DNA from: Vibrio sp. J1-1
GTDB taxonomy: Bacteria; Pseudomonadota; Gammaproteobacteria; Enterobacterales; Vibrionaceae
Assembly (NCBI RefSeq): GCF_021728395.1
Contig: NZ_JAKKCM010000004.1
Span: 372,001 to 436,000 of the forward strand
Length of the DNA stretch: 64,000 nt
Direction: 5' to 3'
A program made the translations under genes and the position numbers. The notes under the pieces are model-generated. The model searched no databases and was not told the DNA's origin. It saw only the letters and a list, made by a program, of their open reading frames with translations. Shown here piece after piece: positions 19,317 to 30,762 of this stretch; the stretch's first letter is position 1, and each line of letters opens with the position of its first letter.

Positions 19317-19477
19317 TGAAAGTTGATAATCCTTTGTGCTCTCTGTTCACGGTTTATTGAGAGCAGAACAATTCTTCGTGGATTCAGACTAACCAAAAAA
19401 CCAATACAAAACCAGAGCAAATCTACGCTAATTTATGAATAATTAGTCAGCGTATCTATTTATCTGAAAACACGGGC

Positions 19478-19957
19478 CTAATAGAGCATATCTACCCGCA
19501 CACCATCATCAAAATACAAGATACGTACCTCGTCACCGCGGCCAAACAACATATTTTTATCTACGTCTTGAATAACATTGATAAGTTTATCGTCATCAAC
19601 CTTTATCAAAAGTTCAACCAACTGAGATTCGACAGTATATTGCTCAGTACTGTGATTATGCGCGACAGCTGCGCCGGTAAGAGCACCAACAGCGGTCGCC
19701 ACTTCTTTACCTGTTCCGCCACCAAACTGGTTTCCGACTAAACCACCAATCGTTGCTCCTAGTAACGTTTCCCAGCCATTACTTTTTGATTTAACAACCT
19801 CTTGCTGCGTGATATAACGAACAGAATCAACTTTTCCATAGACGACTTCGTTGACGGGCTTTGCCACGTTTCTTTCGTAAGCTGCATTGGCGAAAAATGG
19901 TAAAAGCAGTATGATCCAAAACCACAATTTCGCTCTGTTTCGTGTTCGCGTCATCAT
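19478..19957 (-). CDS. Glycine-zipper 2TM-domain protein, exported
   Basis: A 159-residue envelope protein. An N-terminal signal peptide (residues about 8-25, LWFWIILLLPFFANA, cleavage after ANA) is followed by a mature part with a glycine-zipper motif, GATIGGLVGNQFGGGTGKEVATAVGALTGAAVA (about 67-99 in two short halves), as in SlyB/17-kDa-antigen-like proteins. There is no lipobox cysteine. The C-terminal part (VELLIKVDDDKLINVIQ, RGDEVRILYFDDGVRV) is beta-rich. The ribosome site GAGGAG fits the second of two adjacent methionines best. It is divergent from aat by 36 bases. Function unknown. Confidence 0.82.
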   Translation of the reverse strand: MMTRTRNRAKLWFWIILLLPFFANAAYERNVAKPVNEVVYGKVDSVRYITQQEVVKSKSNGWETLLGATIGGLVGNQFGGGTGKEVATAVGALTGAAVAHNHSTEQYTVESQLVELLIKVDDDKLINVIQDVDKNMLFGRGDEVRILYFDDGVRVDMLY

Positions 19958-19993
19958 AAACTCCTCTGGCTCAAATGTTGGTAATGACTTTTT

Positions 19994-20704
19994 ATGGCAA
20001 TCTATTTAACTGAACTTGGTAAGACGTTCACCTTCCCTTCTCCCTATAAAGCGCTGAGCGACCCTAATGGGCTCCTGGCTTTTGGTGGCGACTTGGACCC
20101 GATGAGAATACTTCAAGGCTATCATCAGGGCATTTTTCCTTGGTACGGGCCCGGTGAACCAATACTTTGGTGGAGCCCTTCTCCCCGCGCAGTCTTTGAT
20201 CCTTTGACTTTTAAACCATCGAAAAGTCTCAGAAAGTTTCAGCGAAAACACAATTATCAAGTCACCCTCAATCACGCAACCAAAAGAGTGATTCAGCTCT
20301 GCTCCACAACTCGACCTGAAAGCGAAACATGGCTTAACGAAGACATGCAAACTTCTTATATAGAACTTGCAGAGCTTGGGCATTGCCACTCGGTAGAAGT
20401 ATGGCATGACGATGATCTCATTGGCGGCTTGTACGGGTTAAGTGTCGGCCAAGTATTTTGCGGTGAATCTATGTTTAGTTTAAAGGATAACGCATCGAAA
20501 GTAGCTTTGTGGTATTTGTGTCATCACCTTAAATCACATCAAGGTCAGTTGATCGACTGCCAGGTAATGAACCCTCACCTAGCATCACTGGGCGCATTTG
20601 AACTTGATCGGGACGAGTTCATGCAAAAGCTACTATCTTTAAGAGAAAAACAAATGGCTTCAGGCACTTTTGAGCCACAAGTTCTGCGGAATTCAGCATC
20701 ATGA
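19994..20704 (+). CDS. aat: Aat, leucyl/phenylalanyl-tRNA-protein transferase
   Basis: Adds Leu or Phe from aminoacyl-tRNA to proteins with N-terminal Lys or Arg, creating type II N-degrons. The 236-residue product has the family signatures FPSPYKALSDPNGLLAFGGDL (about residues 13-33, in two parts), GYHQGIFPWYGPGEPILWWSPSPRAV, TWLNEDMQTSYIELAELGHCHSVEVW, and GLYGLSVGQVFCGESMFS. The next gene overlaps by ATGA (20701-20704). It is functionally linked to clpS/clpA, whose products read and degrade the modified proteins 3-5 kb away. Confidence 0.96.
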   Translation: MAIYLTELGKTFTFPSPYKALSDPNGLLAFGGDLDPMRILQGYHQGIFPWYGPGEPILWWSPSPRAVFDPLTFKPSKSLRKFQRKHNYQVTLNHATKRVIQLCSTTRPESETWLNEDMQTSYIELAELGHCHSVEVWHDDDLIGGLYGLSVGQVFCGESMFSLKDNASKVALWYLCHHLKSHQGQLIDCQVMNPHLASLGAFELDRDEFMQKLLSLREKQMASGTFEPQVLRNSAS

Positions 20705-21402
20705 GCACGGATCTACAACACATTCGCATAGGGTTGACCAACAACCACCCTTGTAGCTATCTACCGGAACGACAAGAGCGTGTTGCAGTCGCGCTTGATG
20801 ACAGCTTACATACAGAAAAAAACTATCAACTACTGATGGCAAACGGCTTTCGTCGCAGTGGTGACACTATATATAAACCACATTGTGAGCACTGCAATGC
20901 TTGCCAGCCGATACGTGTGGCGATAAAAGATTTCACCCCATCAAAAAGCCAAAAACGATTACTTAAGAAAGGACAAGGTTTGCGCTGGGAAATGAAGCCC
21001 CAGATGGACCCCGAGTGGTTTGAGCTCTATAGTCGCTACATTTGTAAACGTCATAAGAGTGGTACGATGTACCCGCCCAAACGTGATGAGTTTGCGCGCT
21101 TTGCACAAACTAACTGGCTTACCACGTTATTTTTGCACGTCTACGATGAATCAGAACAATTAGTTGCCATCGGAGTAACGGATGTGATGCCTCAGTGTTC
21201 AAGTGCATTTTATACCTTTTTCGACCCTGATTACCCACTATCGCTTGGTACATTGGCGGTGTTGTATCAAATAAAGTACTGCCAAAAAAACAACCAGCAA
21301 TGGCTATACTTGGGTTATCAGATAGATGAATGTCCAGCAATGAACTATAAAACACGCTTTCAACGCCACCAAAGGCTAGTAAATCAGCGTTGGCGAGGGT
21401 AG
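20701..21402 (+). CDS. bpt: Bpt, aspartate/glutamate leucyltransferase
   Basis: Transfers Leu to N-terminal Asp or Glu, the bacterial homologue of eukaryotic ATE1, first characterised in V. vulnificus. The 233-residue product has the NHPCSYLPERQERVAVAL start, the cysteine-rich substrate site KPHCEHCNACQPIRV (residues about 59-73) and the GNAT-like C-terminal half with LFLHVYDESEQLVAIGVTDV, FFDPDYPLSLGTLAVLYQI and LGYQIDECPAMNYKTRFQPHQ-like sequence (here FQRHQRL). Stop/start overlap with aat shows that the two N-end rule transferases are made together. Confidence 0.95.
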   Translation: MSTDLQHIRIGLTNNHPCSYLPERQERVAVALDDSLHTEKNYQLLMANGFRRSGDTIYKPHCEHCNACQPIRVAIKDFTPSKSQKRLLKKGQGLRWEMKPQMDPEWFELYSRYICKRHKSGTMYPPKRDEFARFAQTNWLTTLFLHVYDESEQLVAIGVTDVMPQCSSAFYTFFDPDYPLSLGTLAVLYQIKYCQKNNQQWLYLGYQIDECPAMNYKTRFQRHQRLVNQRWRG

Positions 21403-21484
21403 AATACGCTCCAACTTTACATAATTACTATTTAGCGGCAAAATAAAGCCCGCTAAAATTTGCCTAATTTCTAAAGAGGATTAA

Positions 21485-21703
<219 letters not shown>

Positions 21704-21721
21704 TCTCTGATTTTCGGATGC

Positions 21722-21758
21722 AAATAAAAAACGGAGCGTTATGCTCCGTTTTTTATTT
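21722..21758 (+). terminator. Terminator after infA
   Basis: AAATAAAAAACGGAGC paired with GCTCCGTTTTTTATTT around GTTAT: a very strong stem with a T-run, about 20 bases after the infA stop. Confidence 0.95.
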
Positions 21759-21818
21759 GTTGGCGATAGATGATGAACAAAACTATCGCGTATGATTCAT
21801 GTTGCTTGAAATTTTATT

Positions 21819-21846
21819 AAAAAGGATGCGAACGCATCCTTTTTTG
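21819..21846. terminator. Terminator after clpA (second hairpin of the infA-clpA gap)
   Basis: AAAAAGGATGCG / CGCATCCTTTTT with a 2-base centre, about 20 bases after the clpA stop; T-runs on both strands. Confidence 0.93.
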
Positions 21847-21866
21847 TTTCATAAGCCGAGAGATTA

Positions 21867-24137
21867 TTAGTGCACTGCGGCTTCTTTCTCGCTCAAATAC
21901 TCAAACACTAGAGCATCGTTTACGAGGGAAACCTTCACGGTGCCACCGTTAACCAAAGAGCCGAACAGAAGCTCGTTCGCTAAAGGCTTCTTAAGCTGCT
22001 CTTGGATAACACGCCCCATTGGACGAGCCCCCATCGCTTTGTCGTAACCCTTGTTTGCCAGCCAGTGGCGTGCGTCCTGAGATACTTCCATCGATACACC
22101 ACGAGCATCCAGCTGCACTTGAAGCTCAACAATGAACTTATCGACAACTTGATGGATAACACTCTCATCCAAGCTGTTAAACCAGATGATGTTATCGAGG
22201 CGATTACGGAACTCAGGGGTAAATACTTTCTTAATTTCCGCCATCGCATCATGGCTGTTGTCTTGCTGAATCAAGCCGATCGATTTTCTCTCGGTTTCCG
22301 CAACACCCGCGTTGGTAGTCATTACAAGAATCACATTGCGGAAGTCCGCTTTGCGACCATTGTTGTCGGTGAGCGTCCCGTTATCCATCACTTGCAGTAA
22401 CAAGTTAAAGATATCTGGATGCGCCTTTTCGATCTCATCCAACAGCACCACTGAGTGTGGATGTTTTATTACAGCGTCAGTGAGCAAGCCACCTTGGTCG
22501 TAACCAACATATCCCGGTGGAGCACCGATTAAACGGCTCACCGAATGACGCTCACCATATTCAGACATATCAAAACGCAGTAGCTCGATACCTAGCAATT
22601 TAGATAGCTGAACGGTTACTTCCGTTTTACCAACACCTGTCGGCCCAGCAAACAAGAATGAACCTACAGGTTTATTGTCTACACCCAACCCTGCGCGTGT
22701 CAGCTTAATGGCCTCTGACAACGCATCAATGGCATTGTCTTGTCCAAACACCAGCATTTTCATCTTTCTATCCAGGTTCTTCAGAATATCTTTATCCGAA
22801 GAGGATACCGATTTCTCTGGAATTCGAGCCATTTTCGCAACCATCGCTTCAATGTCTGCCACACCGACTGTTTTCTTACGTCGGCTTGCTGGTGCTAAGC
22901 GGCTACATGCACCAGCTTCGTCAATAACGTCGATCGCTTTATCAGGTAAATGACGCTCATTAATGTACTTAGCCGATAATTCCACAGCGGCACGCAGAGC
23001 TTTGTTTGTGTAGCGAACTTCGTGGTGCGCTTCGTACTTAGGCTTAAGACCCATAAGAATCTTGGTCGTATCATCCAATGATGGTTCAACAATATCGATT
23101 TTTTGGAAGCGACGAGAGAGTGCACGTTCTTTCTCGAAAATATTGCTGTACTCTTGGTACGTTGTGGAGCCGATACAACGAAGCTTACCACTGCTCAACA
23201 GAGGTTTAATTAAGTTTGCCGCATCGACTTGACCACCAGACGCTGCACCCGCACCGATGATAGTATGAATTTCATCGATGAATAGAATCGCGTCTTCTTC
23301 TTTTTCAAGCTGTTTCAAAATAGTTTTGAAGCGTTTTTCAAAGTCACCACGATACTTAGTACCCGCAAGCAAAGAACCAATATCCAAAGAGTAAATCACA
23401 CTGTTTTCAATAACTTCAGGCACCTGCCCTTCAACAATTCGCCAGGCTAGACCTTCTGCAATCGCTGTTTTACCTACTCCAGCTTCACCCACAAGCAATG
23501 GGTTGTTTTTACGGCGACGGCAAAGTACTTGGATAGTACGCTCCAGCTCTTTGTCTCGACCGATGAGCGGATCAATATTTCCTGCTTTTGCCACTTGGTT
23601 CAAGTTGGTAGCAAAACTCTCTAGGCGCTCTTCTGAGTTCGAATCATCCGGACTTTCTGAACTAAAAGAATCTGGTGATGTTGGGTCTTCACTTGCGCCA
23701 GATGCCTTGGTAATGCCATGGGAGATAAAATTGACGATGTCTAAGCGAGAGATATCATTTTTCTTAAGCAGGTAAGCAGCATGAGATTCCTGCTCACTGA
23801 AAATCGCAACAAGTACATTCGCCCCTGTCACTTCATTTCGACCCGACGACTGAACATGAAACACTGCACGTTGAAGTACGCGTTGGAAGCTCAAAGTCGG
23901 CTGGGTTTCACGCGTCTCATCGCTTTCCGGAATAAGAGGCGTAGTTTGATCGATGAATATATCGAGTTCGTTGCGCAAAGCATCTAAATCAGCTTTGCAG
24001 GCTAGAAGGGCTTCCTTAGCTGCATCATTTTCCAACAATGCGAGTAGGAGGTGTTCGACAGTCATAAACTCGTGACGTTTGTCGCGCGCACGAGCAAATG
24101 CACTGTTAAGGCTTGACTCTAGTTCTTTGTTTAGCAT
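21867..24137 (-). CDS. clpA: ClpA, AAA+ unfoldase of the ClpAP protease
   Basis: Unfolds substrates and feeds them to ClpP. The 756-residue product has the N-domain ([13 protein letters not shown]; binds ClpS), the first AAA module with [31 protein letters not shown], and the second with [19 protein letters not shown] and [20 protein letters not shown]. The KSIGLIQQD stretch (about residue 610) contains the IGL loop that docks on ClpP. The start at 24135-24137 ([14 protein letters not shown], as in E. coli) has a GGAGGT site 4 bases upstream; 13 further upstream codons are not conserved. It is downstream of clpS with a 48-base gap. Confidence 0.97.
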   Translation of the reverse strand: MLNKELESSLNSAFARARDKRHEFMTVEHLLLALLENDAAKEALLACKADLDALRNELDIFIDQTTPLIPESDETRETQPTLSFQRVLQRAVFHVQSSGRNEVTGANVLVAIFSEQESHAAYLLKKNDISRLDIVNFISHGITKASGASEDPTSPDSFSSESPDDSNSEERLESFATNLNQVAKAGNIDPLIGRDKELERTIQVLCRRRKNNPLLVGEAGVGKTAIAEGLAWRIVEGQVPEVIENSVIYSLDIGSLLAGTKYRGDFEKRFKTILKQLEKEEDAILFIDEIHTIIGAGAASGGQVDAANLIKPLLSSGKLRCIGSTTYQEYSNIFEKERALSRRFQKIDIVEPSLDDTTKILMGLKPKYEAHHEVRYTNKALRAAVELSAKYINERHLPDKAIDVIDEAGACSRLAPASRRKKTVGVADIEAMVAKMARIPEKSVSSSDKDILKNLDRKMKMLVFGQDNAIDALSEAIKLTRAGLGVDNKPVGSFLFAGPTGVGKTEVTVQLSKLLGIELLRFDMSEYGERHSVSRLIGAPPGYVGYDQGGLLTDAVIKHPHSVVLLDEIEKAHPDIFNLLLQVMDNGTLTDNNGRKADFRNVILVMTTNAGVAETERKSIGLIQQDNSHDAMAEIKKVFTPEFRNRLDNIIWFNSLDESVIHQVVDKFIVELQVQLDARGVSMEVSQDARHWLANKGYDKAMGARPMGRVIQEQLKKPLANELLFGSLVNGGTVKVSLVNDALVFEYLSEKEAAVH

Positions 24138-24185
24138 AAGTACCTCCCGAAAAAACAACTGGGGTTGTTCGAGCAAGTCTTCTTT

Positions 24186-24506
24186 TTACGCTTGCTCCAT
24201 AGTGCAAAGCAACGGATGTTCATTTTCCCTTGCGTACATCGTAACTTGCGCTACTTTTGTCTCGGCAATTTCTGCGCTGTACGTCCCACAAACTGCCTTT
24301 CCTTCATAGTGGACCTTGAGCATTATTTGAGTCGCTCTATCTATATCATGAGAAAAGAATCGCTCAAGTACCTCTATGACGAAATCCATAGGTGTATAGT
24401 CATCATTGTTGAGTACAACGTTATACAGCTTAGGTGGCTGAATTTTTGTACTTTCTCTCTCCAGAAGATCAGAGTCTGGAGTGACCCACTCAAAATTTTT
24501 ACTCAT
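24186..24506 (-). CDS. clpS: ClpS, N-end rule adaptor for ClpA
   Basis: Small adaptor that binds N-terminal Leu, Phe, Trp and Tyr and hands them to ClpAP. The 106-residue product has the flexible N-terminal tail (residues 1-25) and the core [24 protein letters not shown] with the N-degron-pocket residues NNDDYTPM, followed by [28 protein letters not shown]. These match E. coli ClpS. It lies upstream of clpA on the same strand, divergent from cspD, as in E. coli. Confidence 0.97.
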   Translation of the reverse strand: MSKNFEWVTPDSDLLERESTKIQPPKLYNVVLNNDDYTPMDFVIEVLERFFSHDIDRATQIMLKVHYEGKAVCGTYSAEIAETKVAQVTMYARENEHPLLCTMEQA

Positions 24507-25244
24507 GGCAATTAAAGATATCGTATCAAAGGGTTGATGTTTTCGACCTATAAAAACAATCTACCACAAGCATGCTGCGCGGTGTAGTGAGAAGTGACAC
24601 CGAAATAGAACTTTAATAGATAAAAGTTACTACCTATATAGAGACTAATGCACCTCTTGCGGGGGTGCAAATAAAAGATGCTTATCGATACGCTGTGATC
24701 TTTTACTTAAAATATTGCCATTCTCACCCTGCGATTTCTTACTTATACGTTGCGATTGCGATACCAATGCACAGTCCGCATTAGATCACATTTCCCAATT
24801 TTTGAGGCGATATTTATCACGAAATCTTCATTTTTTATTCAACCAGAGGATTTCACTAACATAACATACACAAATAGTATGGCTATTTTTCAACTTGTCA
24901 TTTAGTAGCTAAAACATCTGAACATCAACGTACAGCCGGGAAGGTGTTTGCAAAATTGTTAATCTCAGAAGTGATTTGTTTTCAATAATGTTTCTGTTTG
25001 TTGCGAAACGCTATTGACTGTGTGCACTGATTGACTAAAGTGGAGAGTGTTGATGCATAAATCATCATCTGTGCGGAGCTTTTTTATTTCGAAGACTCTC
25101 AGAGCTGATGGTTCACATTGACGCGATGGACGAACAGAAAGTCTTCTGTTAGCAGTCGTTAAAAGTTAATAGTAGTTTCAAGTTAAAGGTATAACTTGAT
25201 TAAAGTAACAACATCAGTAAAAAATGCATGAGGGATGTAAAAGC
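24507..25244. other. Divergent control region between clpS and cspD
   Basis: A 740-base AT-rich gap that must hold the clpS and cspD promoters. I see an 8-bp hairpin TGCACCTC/GGGGTGCA (24649-24668) not followed by a T-run in either direction. A TTGACT -35 lies at 25031-25036, with only poor -10 matches after it, and TGATG/CATCA makes a small hairpin just downstream. A cspD leader of roughly 180 bases would follow if that start is used. I find no ORF with a ribosome site and no operator I can name. Confidence 0.55.
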
Positions 25245-25463
25245 ATGGCTACAGGTACAGTAAAGTGGTTTAACAATGCCAAAGGATTTGGGTTTATCTG
25301 TTCTGACGAAGAAGAAGGAGATATCTTTGCCCACTACTCAACTATCCAGATGGACGGTTATCGTACACTGAAAGCAGGCCAACAAGTCTCATACGAGATC
25401 GAAAAAGGTCCAAAAGGTTGTCACGCGAGCAGCGTAGTGCCAATTGAAGACCAAGCGAAATAA
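25245..25463 (+). CDS. cspD: CspD, cold-shock-domain protein
   Basis: A 72-residue single-stranded nucleic-acid binding protein. It has the cold-shock RNP motifs KWFNNAKGFGFI (residues 7-18) and DIFAHYSTI (about 27-35), then MDGYRTLKAGQQVSYEIEKGPKG. The QMDGYRTLK stretch marks CspD rather than CspA. E. coli CspD is not cold-induced but rises in stationary phase and starvation and inhibits replication initiation in vitro. The start MATGTVKWF is chosen over an ATG 7 codons earlier on homology. It is next to clpS/clpA as in E. coli and is followed by a terminator. Confidence 0.95.
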   Translation: MATGTVKWFNNAKGFGFICSDEEEGDIFAHYSTIQMDGYRTLKAGQQVSYEIEKGPKGCHASSVVPIEDQAK

Positions 25464-25536
25464 TTAGAGCGCTGTAAAAACAAACCATTGCTCTCGTAAC
25501 ATAGATTAAAACACTGTTTATCGTTACGCAGAGAAA

Positions 25537-25564
25537 ATAAACCCGCCAAGTAAGCGGGTTTATT
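25537..25564. terminator. Bidirectional terminator between cspD and icd
   Basis: AATAAACCCGC / GCGGGTTTATT with a 6-base loop, between the convergent ends of cspD and icd. Confidence 0.92.
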
Positions 25565-25606
25565 ATTATCTGAACAACACACCGCGCACGGTGTATTAGA
25601 TTCACA

Positions 25607-27841
<2,235 letters not shown>

Positions 27842-27851
27842 CTATATTTTA

Positions 27852-27888
27852 ATCAACTTGTTGGTTGATCAACTCAATTTCTGAGTTG
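27852..27888 (-). other. Tandem hairpins in the icd 5' leader
   Basis: Two abutting perfect hairpins: ATCAAC/GTTGAT (27852-27857 with 27864-27869) and CAACTCA/TGAGTTG (27870-27876 with 27882-27888). On the minus strand they end about 20 bases before the icd ATG, so they would flank the ribosome site. Neither has a U-tract. They could protect the mRNA or be the two half-sites of a protein operator. Confidence 0.45.
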
Positions 27889-28142
27889 GTTTCTTTGACG
27901 CACTGCGCTTATGAGAAGTACGATTCAACTCGATAACGCAACATGCGGTGTGCACCCTTTGTTATAGTTTGAAGCGCTGGGCTCTGAATCCATGAGTGCA
28001 CTGATATAATTAAACAATTCACACGAAATAGTCTATCATTCTGTGCGCGTTTATTAAATTTAGGCGCGCAAATGATATCCGATCATGAGAAAACTTGAAA
28101 CTTTCAAACACAGTTCATTTACATTTTTGTAGGGTAGTTAAC

Positions 28143-28844
28143 ATGTCATCTCGCACAGGTTATGAAAAAGGTCGTCGTAGTCATCAATCTAAAGAGGGGC
28201 ATTTTAAACGTTCTGAAAAGTCTGACCGTCCCCGTACCACAACGAGTAATAAGCGCCGCTCTACCCGAGCAGCACAAAGTCAAAAACCGCGCATCAACCC
28301 ACAGGACCGCAAAGTGGTTGTCTTTAATAAACCTTATGACACGCTTAGCCAATTTACTGATGGTGACGGACGTAAAACACTCGCTGACTACATTCCGGTA
28401 AAAGATGTCTACGCCGCAGGTCGATTAGATCGTGATAGTGAAGGCCTGATGGTGCTCACAAACGACGGTATTTTGCAGGCAAAACTAACACAGCCTAAAT
28501 CTAAATCCCCTAAAACCTACTGGGTACAAGTCGATGGTGCACCGGAAGACGCCGATCTTGATAAACTGCGTAAAGGGGTAGAACTGAAGGACGGGATGAC
28601 GCTACCAGCGAAAGTTGAGGTGATGGATGCGCCCGAGATCTGGGAAAGAACGCCACCCGTGCGCTTTCGTGCCAATATTCCTACTACCTGGTTAGCGATA
28701 ACCATCATCGAGGGAAGAAACCGCCAAGTGAGACGCATGACCGCTCATATCGGCTTCCCTACTCTGCGTTTGGTGCGTTTTTCTATGGGGAATATCGAGT
28801 TAGGCGATCTACAGCCGGGGGAGTGGAAAGAAATAGAGCTCTAG
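28143..28844 (+). CDS. rluE: RluE, 23S rRNA pseudouridine-2457 synthase
   Basis: RsuA/RluE-family synthase. After a basic, low-complexity tail (residues 1-55, rich in R, K, S and T) comes the catalytic domain: [32 protein letters not shown] with the catalytic aspartate of the G-R-L-D motif (near residue 104), [11 protein letters not shown], and the C-terminal [26 protein letters not shown]. There is no S4 domain, as in RluE. icd-rluE adjacency is conserved with E. coli. The ATG 28143 gives 233 aa; an ATG 16 codons earlier is unlikely. An extended -10 TGATATAAT (28002-28010) and a TGCGCG/CGCGCA hairpin (28044-28070) lie in the leader. Confidence 0.92.
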   Translation: MSSRTGYEKGRRSHQSKEGHFKRSEKSDRPRTTTSNKRRSTRAAQSQKPRINPQDRKVVVFNKPYDTLSQFTDGDGRKTLADYIPVKDVYAAGRLDRDSEGLMVLTNDGILQAKLTQPKSKSPKTYWVQVDGAPEDADLDKLRKGVELKDGMTLPAKVEVMDAPEIWERTPPVRFRANIPTTWLAITIIEGRNRQVRRMTAHIGFPTLRLVRFSMGNIELGDLQPGEWKEIEL

Positions 28845-28854
28845 CCACTCTAAT

Positions 28855-28885
28855 GAAAAAAGCCAGTAGCATCAGCTACTGGCTC
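28855..28885 (-). terminator. Terminator for the DUF2057 gene (and perhaps rluE)
   Basis: GCCAGTAGC / GCTACTGGC with an ATCA loop. On the minus strand it is followed by six T; on the plus strand the tail is TCTCTAAA, a poor U-tract. Confidence 0.85.
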
Positions 28886-28919
28886 TCTAAAAGCAGTCAT
28901 CGACGTTGAGTGCGTACGA

Positions 28920-29582
28920 TTACTGTTGGTCAACCAACCACTTACGGAAGGCTTTACGCTCGTTCGGCGACAATTTCAAATACGACATTTTCGCTTTTTG
29001 CATTTCTAGGCTATCTGGGCCTACAGACTTCGCTGCCGGCTGCGTACCGTTTACTAAACTCGCATCGACAACGGGTGCGATTGCACTGCCCGCAAAAGTA
29101 ATGCCGTTGGCTGCGTTATAAATAGCAAGTTGCTCGTCAAGGTTTGAATAAGGAAACGTGCCTTTTTTTCCCACCATTTTGACTTGGTCGTAGTCTATAT
29201 CGCTGTCATTAAGGCTAACATTCCAATCAATCTTATCGCCTTCAAACACTTTTTTGGCTTGAGGTATCTCGTTAAGTTGCGGGCCGTCGATTTCCAATTC
29301 GCCACCATTGACATCCAAAGTAAGAATATAAGGCGCTGAAGTGAAGTTACCACGCTTTTCACCTCGACCTAACATCGTATTCATACGCAATACGATTTGA
29401 TTCGACCCCATCGCAAGCATAAATGGTTCATCCATCTGTTTTGCATCTTGGCTATTGATAAATAGCACTTCAACCCCTTGAGCCGCATCTAGTTCCGTCA
29501 ATGAACTGGTATTCGCATACGCATTAGGGACACTCAGCGCAGAAAGCGCCATTAAAATCGAAGTCCAAATTGTACGTTTCAT
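28920..29582 (-). CDS. DUF2057 (YccT/UPF0319) family exported protein
   Basis: A 220-residue protein with a signal peptide (MKRTIWTSILMALSALSVPNAYA, predicted cleavage after AYA, residue 23; shown here only as its two ends: basic n-region and AYA). The mature part contains VEVLFINSQDAKQM, SNQIVLRMNTMLGRGEKRG and SAPYILTLDVNGGELEIDGP, the pattern of the UPF0319/YccT family. The C-terminus KMSYLKLSPNERKAFRKWL looks helical. The function is unknown; relatives are periplasmic. It is monocistronic, with a terminator after it and a short inverted-repeat element upstream. Confidence 0.82.
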   Translation of the reverse strand: MKRTIWTSILMALSALSVPNAYANTSSLTELDAAQGVEVLFINSQDAKQMDEPFMLAMGSNQIVLRMNTMLGRGEKRGNFTSAPYILTLDVNGGELEIDGPQLNEIPQAKKVFEGDKIDWNVSLNDSDIDYDQVKMVGKKGTFPYSNLDEQLAIYNAANGITFAGSAIAPVVDASLVNGTQPAAKSVGPDSLEMQKAKMSYLKLSPNERKAFRKWLVDQQ

Positions 29583-29610
29583 GATTTAACCCTTTTTTAT
29601 CATTAAGTTT

Positions 29611-29670
29611 TATACCCAAATAATCTCAAAGCCTTGATATCACCATGCCATTTAAGCTCAGTTGGGTATA
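29611..29670. repeat. 60-bp intergenic element with TATACCCAA / TTGGGTATA terminal inverted repeats
   Basis: TATACCCAA (29611-29619) and TTGGGTATA (29662-29670) bound a 60-bp unit with imperfect internal symmetry (AATCTCAAAGC facing TTTAAGCTCA). From memory, similar TATACCCAA-bounded palindromic units are scattered between vibrio genes; this would be a small non-coding repeat rather than a transposon. Only one full copy is in the window, so repeat status is inferred. Confidence 0.45.
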
Positions 29671-29708
29671 ACGCTTACTACTTCCCTATATATCGATCCC
29701 TATATAAT

Positions 29709-29737
29709 CAAAAAGGCCGCATAAATGCGACCTTTGG
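29709..29737 (-). terminator. Terminator after the porin gene
   Basis: AAAGGCCGC / GCGACCTTT (one mismatch) with an ATAAAT loop; on the minus strand it is followed by five T. A 16-bp perfect palindrome AACTTGATATCAAGTT (29747-29762) lies between it and the stop codon. Confidence 0.8.
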
Positions 29738-29763
29738 ATTACATTCAACTTGATATCAAGTTA

Positions 29764-30762
29764 TTAGAATGTGTAGTACATACCTGCTACAACACCGTCA
29801 GCTTCAACCTTGTTGTCGCTGTCTGCTTTGATTTCAGCATCAGAGTACTCGATGAATGCTGCGATGTTGCTAGAAACTGCGTAGTCTGCACCTACAGTGT
29901 AGTAATTGATTTCTTCGTCGTTATCACCGTCAGTGAAACCGAATGAAGTGTAAAGACGTGCTTTTTCGATTTGGTAGTCTAGAGCAGCAGAAACTGTTTC
30001 TAGATCTGTAGCGCCATCGATGTCTTCAGACACGTAGTTCACTGCTGCACCGAAGTTAGCTACGTTCAAACGTGCTGCTACACCCATGATTTGGTGGTCA
30101 TCACCTAGGCCACGGTTACCTTGATCTTGGTAAGTTGCACCTACAGTGAACATTTCGTTGATTGCGTACTGAGCAGACACACCGTAAGCTGCATCTTCAT
30201 CTTCATCTGAAGATAGGTAAGAGTCAGCAATTAGCTTAAGACCACCAGTTGTGTACTTCATTGAAACTGCGTGACCAGCAGACTCAAGAGAGCTAACGAA
30301 GTCATCCATGTAACCGAAGCCTTCGTTAGTGTTATCGATTGTGATTGCGTCTAGAGAATCACCGAAGTCACCGATTTCACCTGCAGCGATACCAAAGTTT
30401 TCACCTACGCTGAAGCCGAAGTAAAGGTCATCAGTTTTCATTGACTGATCGTCATCCAACTTGCCTTCCCAGCCGTTAAAACCGTTACCGTTTTCGATTT
30501 CGAAAGAACCGAATGCAGTTACACTGTCGTTTAGCTTGTGTGTTGCATCGATCTGGATTTTAGCCCATAGGTCTACGTCAACATCAGCGTCATTATCCGT
30601 AGATACACCAGCTACAGTTGTTGTTGTTTCAGCGGCACTTAGGTAAGTATCGATTTCACCTTTTACGTTGAACGCTGTAGTGCCATCGTCGTAGATGTTG
30701 CCTGCAGCAAGTGCAGAAGTAGATACAGTTGCAACTGCTAATGCTAAAAGAGTCTTTTTCAT
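29764..30762 (-). CDS. Outer-membrane general porin (gram-negative trimeric type)
   Basis: A 332-residue porin precursor. Signal peptide: MKKTLLALAVATVSTSALA, cleavage before AGNIYDDG. The mature part is acidic, with alternating beta-strand patterns, turns rich in D, G and N, and a C-terminal VAGMYYTF ending in phenylalanine, the BamA-recognised outer-membrane signal. DTYLSAAET, LWAKIQIDATHKLNDSVTAF and LYFGFSVGENFGIAAGEIGDF fit the OmpU/OmpC-like superfamily, but it is not V. cholerae OmpU itself. Strong codon bias implies high expression. The ATG at 30762 is preferred over a reading 48 codons longer because the signal peptide starts there. A TTGACA -35 lies at 30901-30906 on the minus strand. 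Confidence 0.88.
   Translation of the reverse strand: MKKTLLALAVATVSTSALAAGNIYDDGTTAFNVKGEIDTYLSAAETTTTVAGVSTDNDADVDVDLWAKIQIDATHKLNDSVTAFGSFEIENGNGFNGWEGKLDDDQSMKTDDLYFGFSVGENFGIAAGEIGDFGDSLDAITIDNTNEGFGYMDDFVSSLESAGHAVSMKYTTGGLKLIADSYLSSDEDEDAAYGVSAQYAINEMFTVGATYQDQGNRGLGDDHQIMGVAARLNVANFGAAVNYVSEDIDGATDLETVSAALDYQIEKARLYTSFGFTDGDNDEEINYYTVGADYAVSSNIAAFIEYSDAEIKADSDNKVEADGVVAGMYYTF

Noticed and set aside
21704-21866. Serine tRNA gene between infA and clpA, as in E. coli
   Set aside because: The gap holds only two terminators; no tRNA-like cloverleaf, GTTC-type T-loop or CCA is present.
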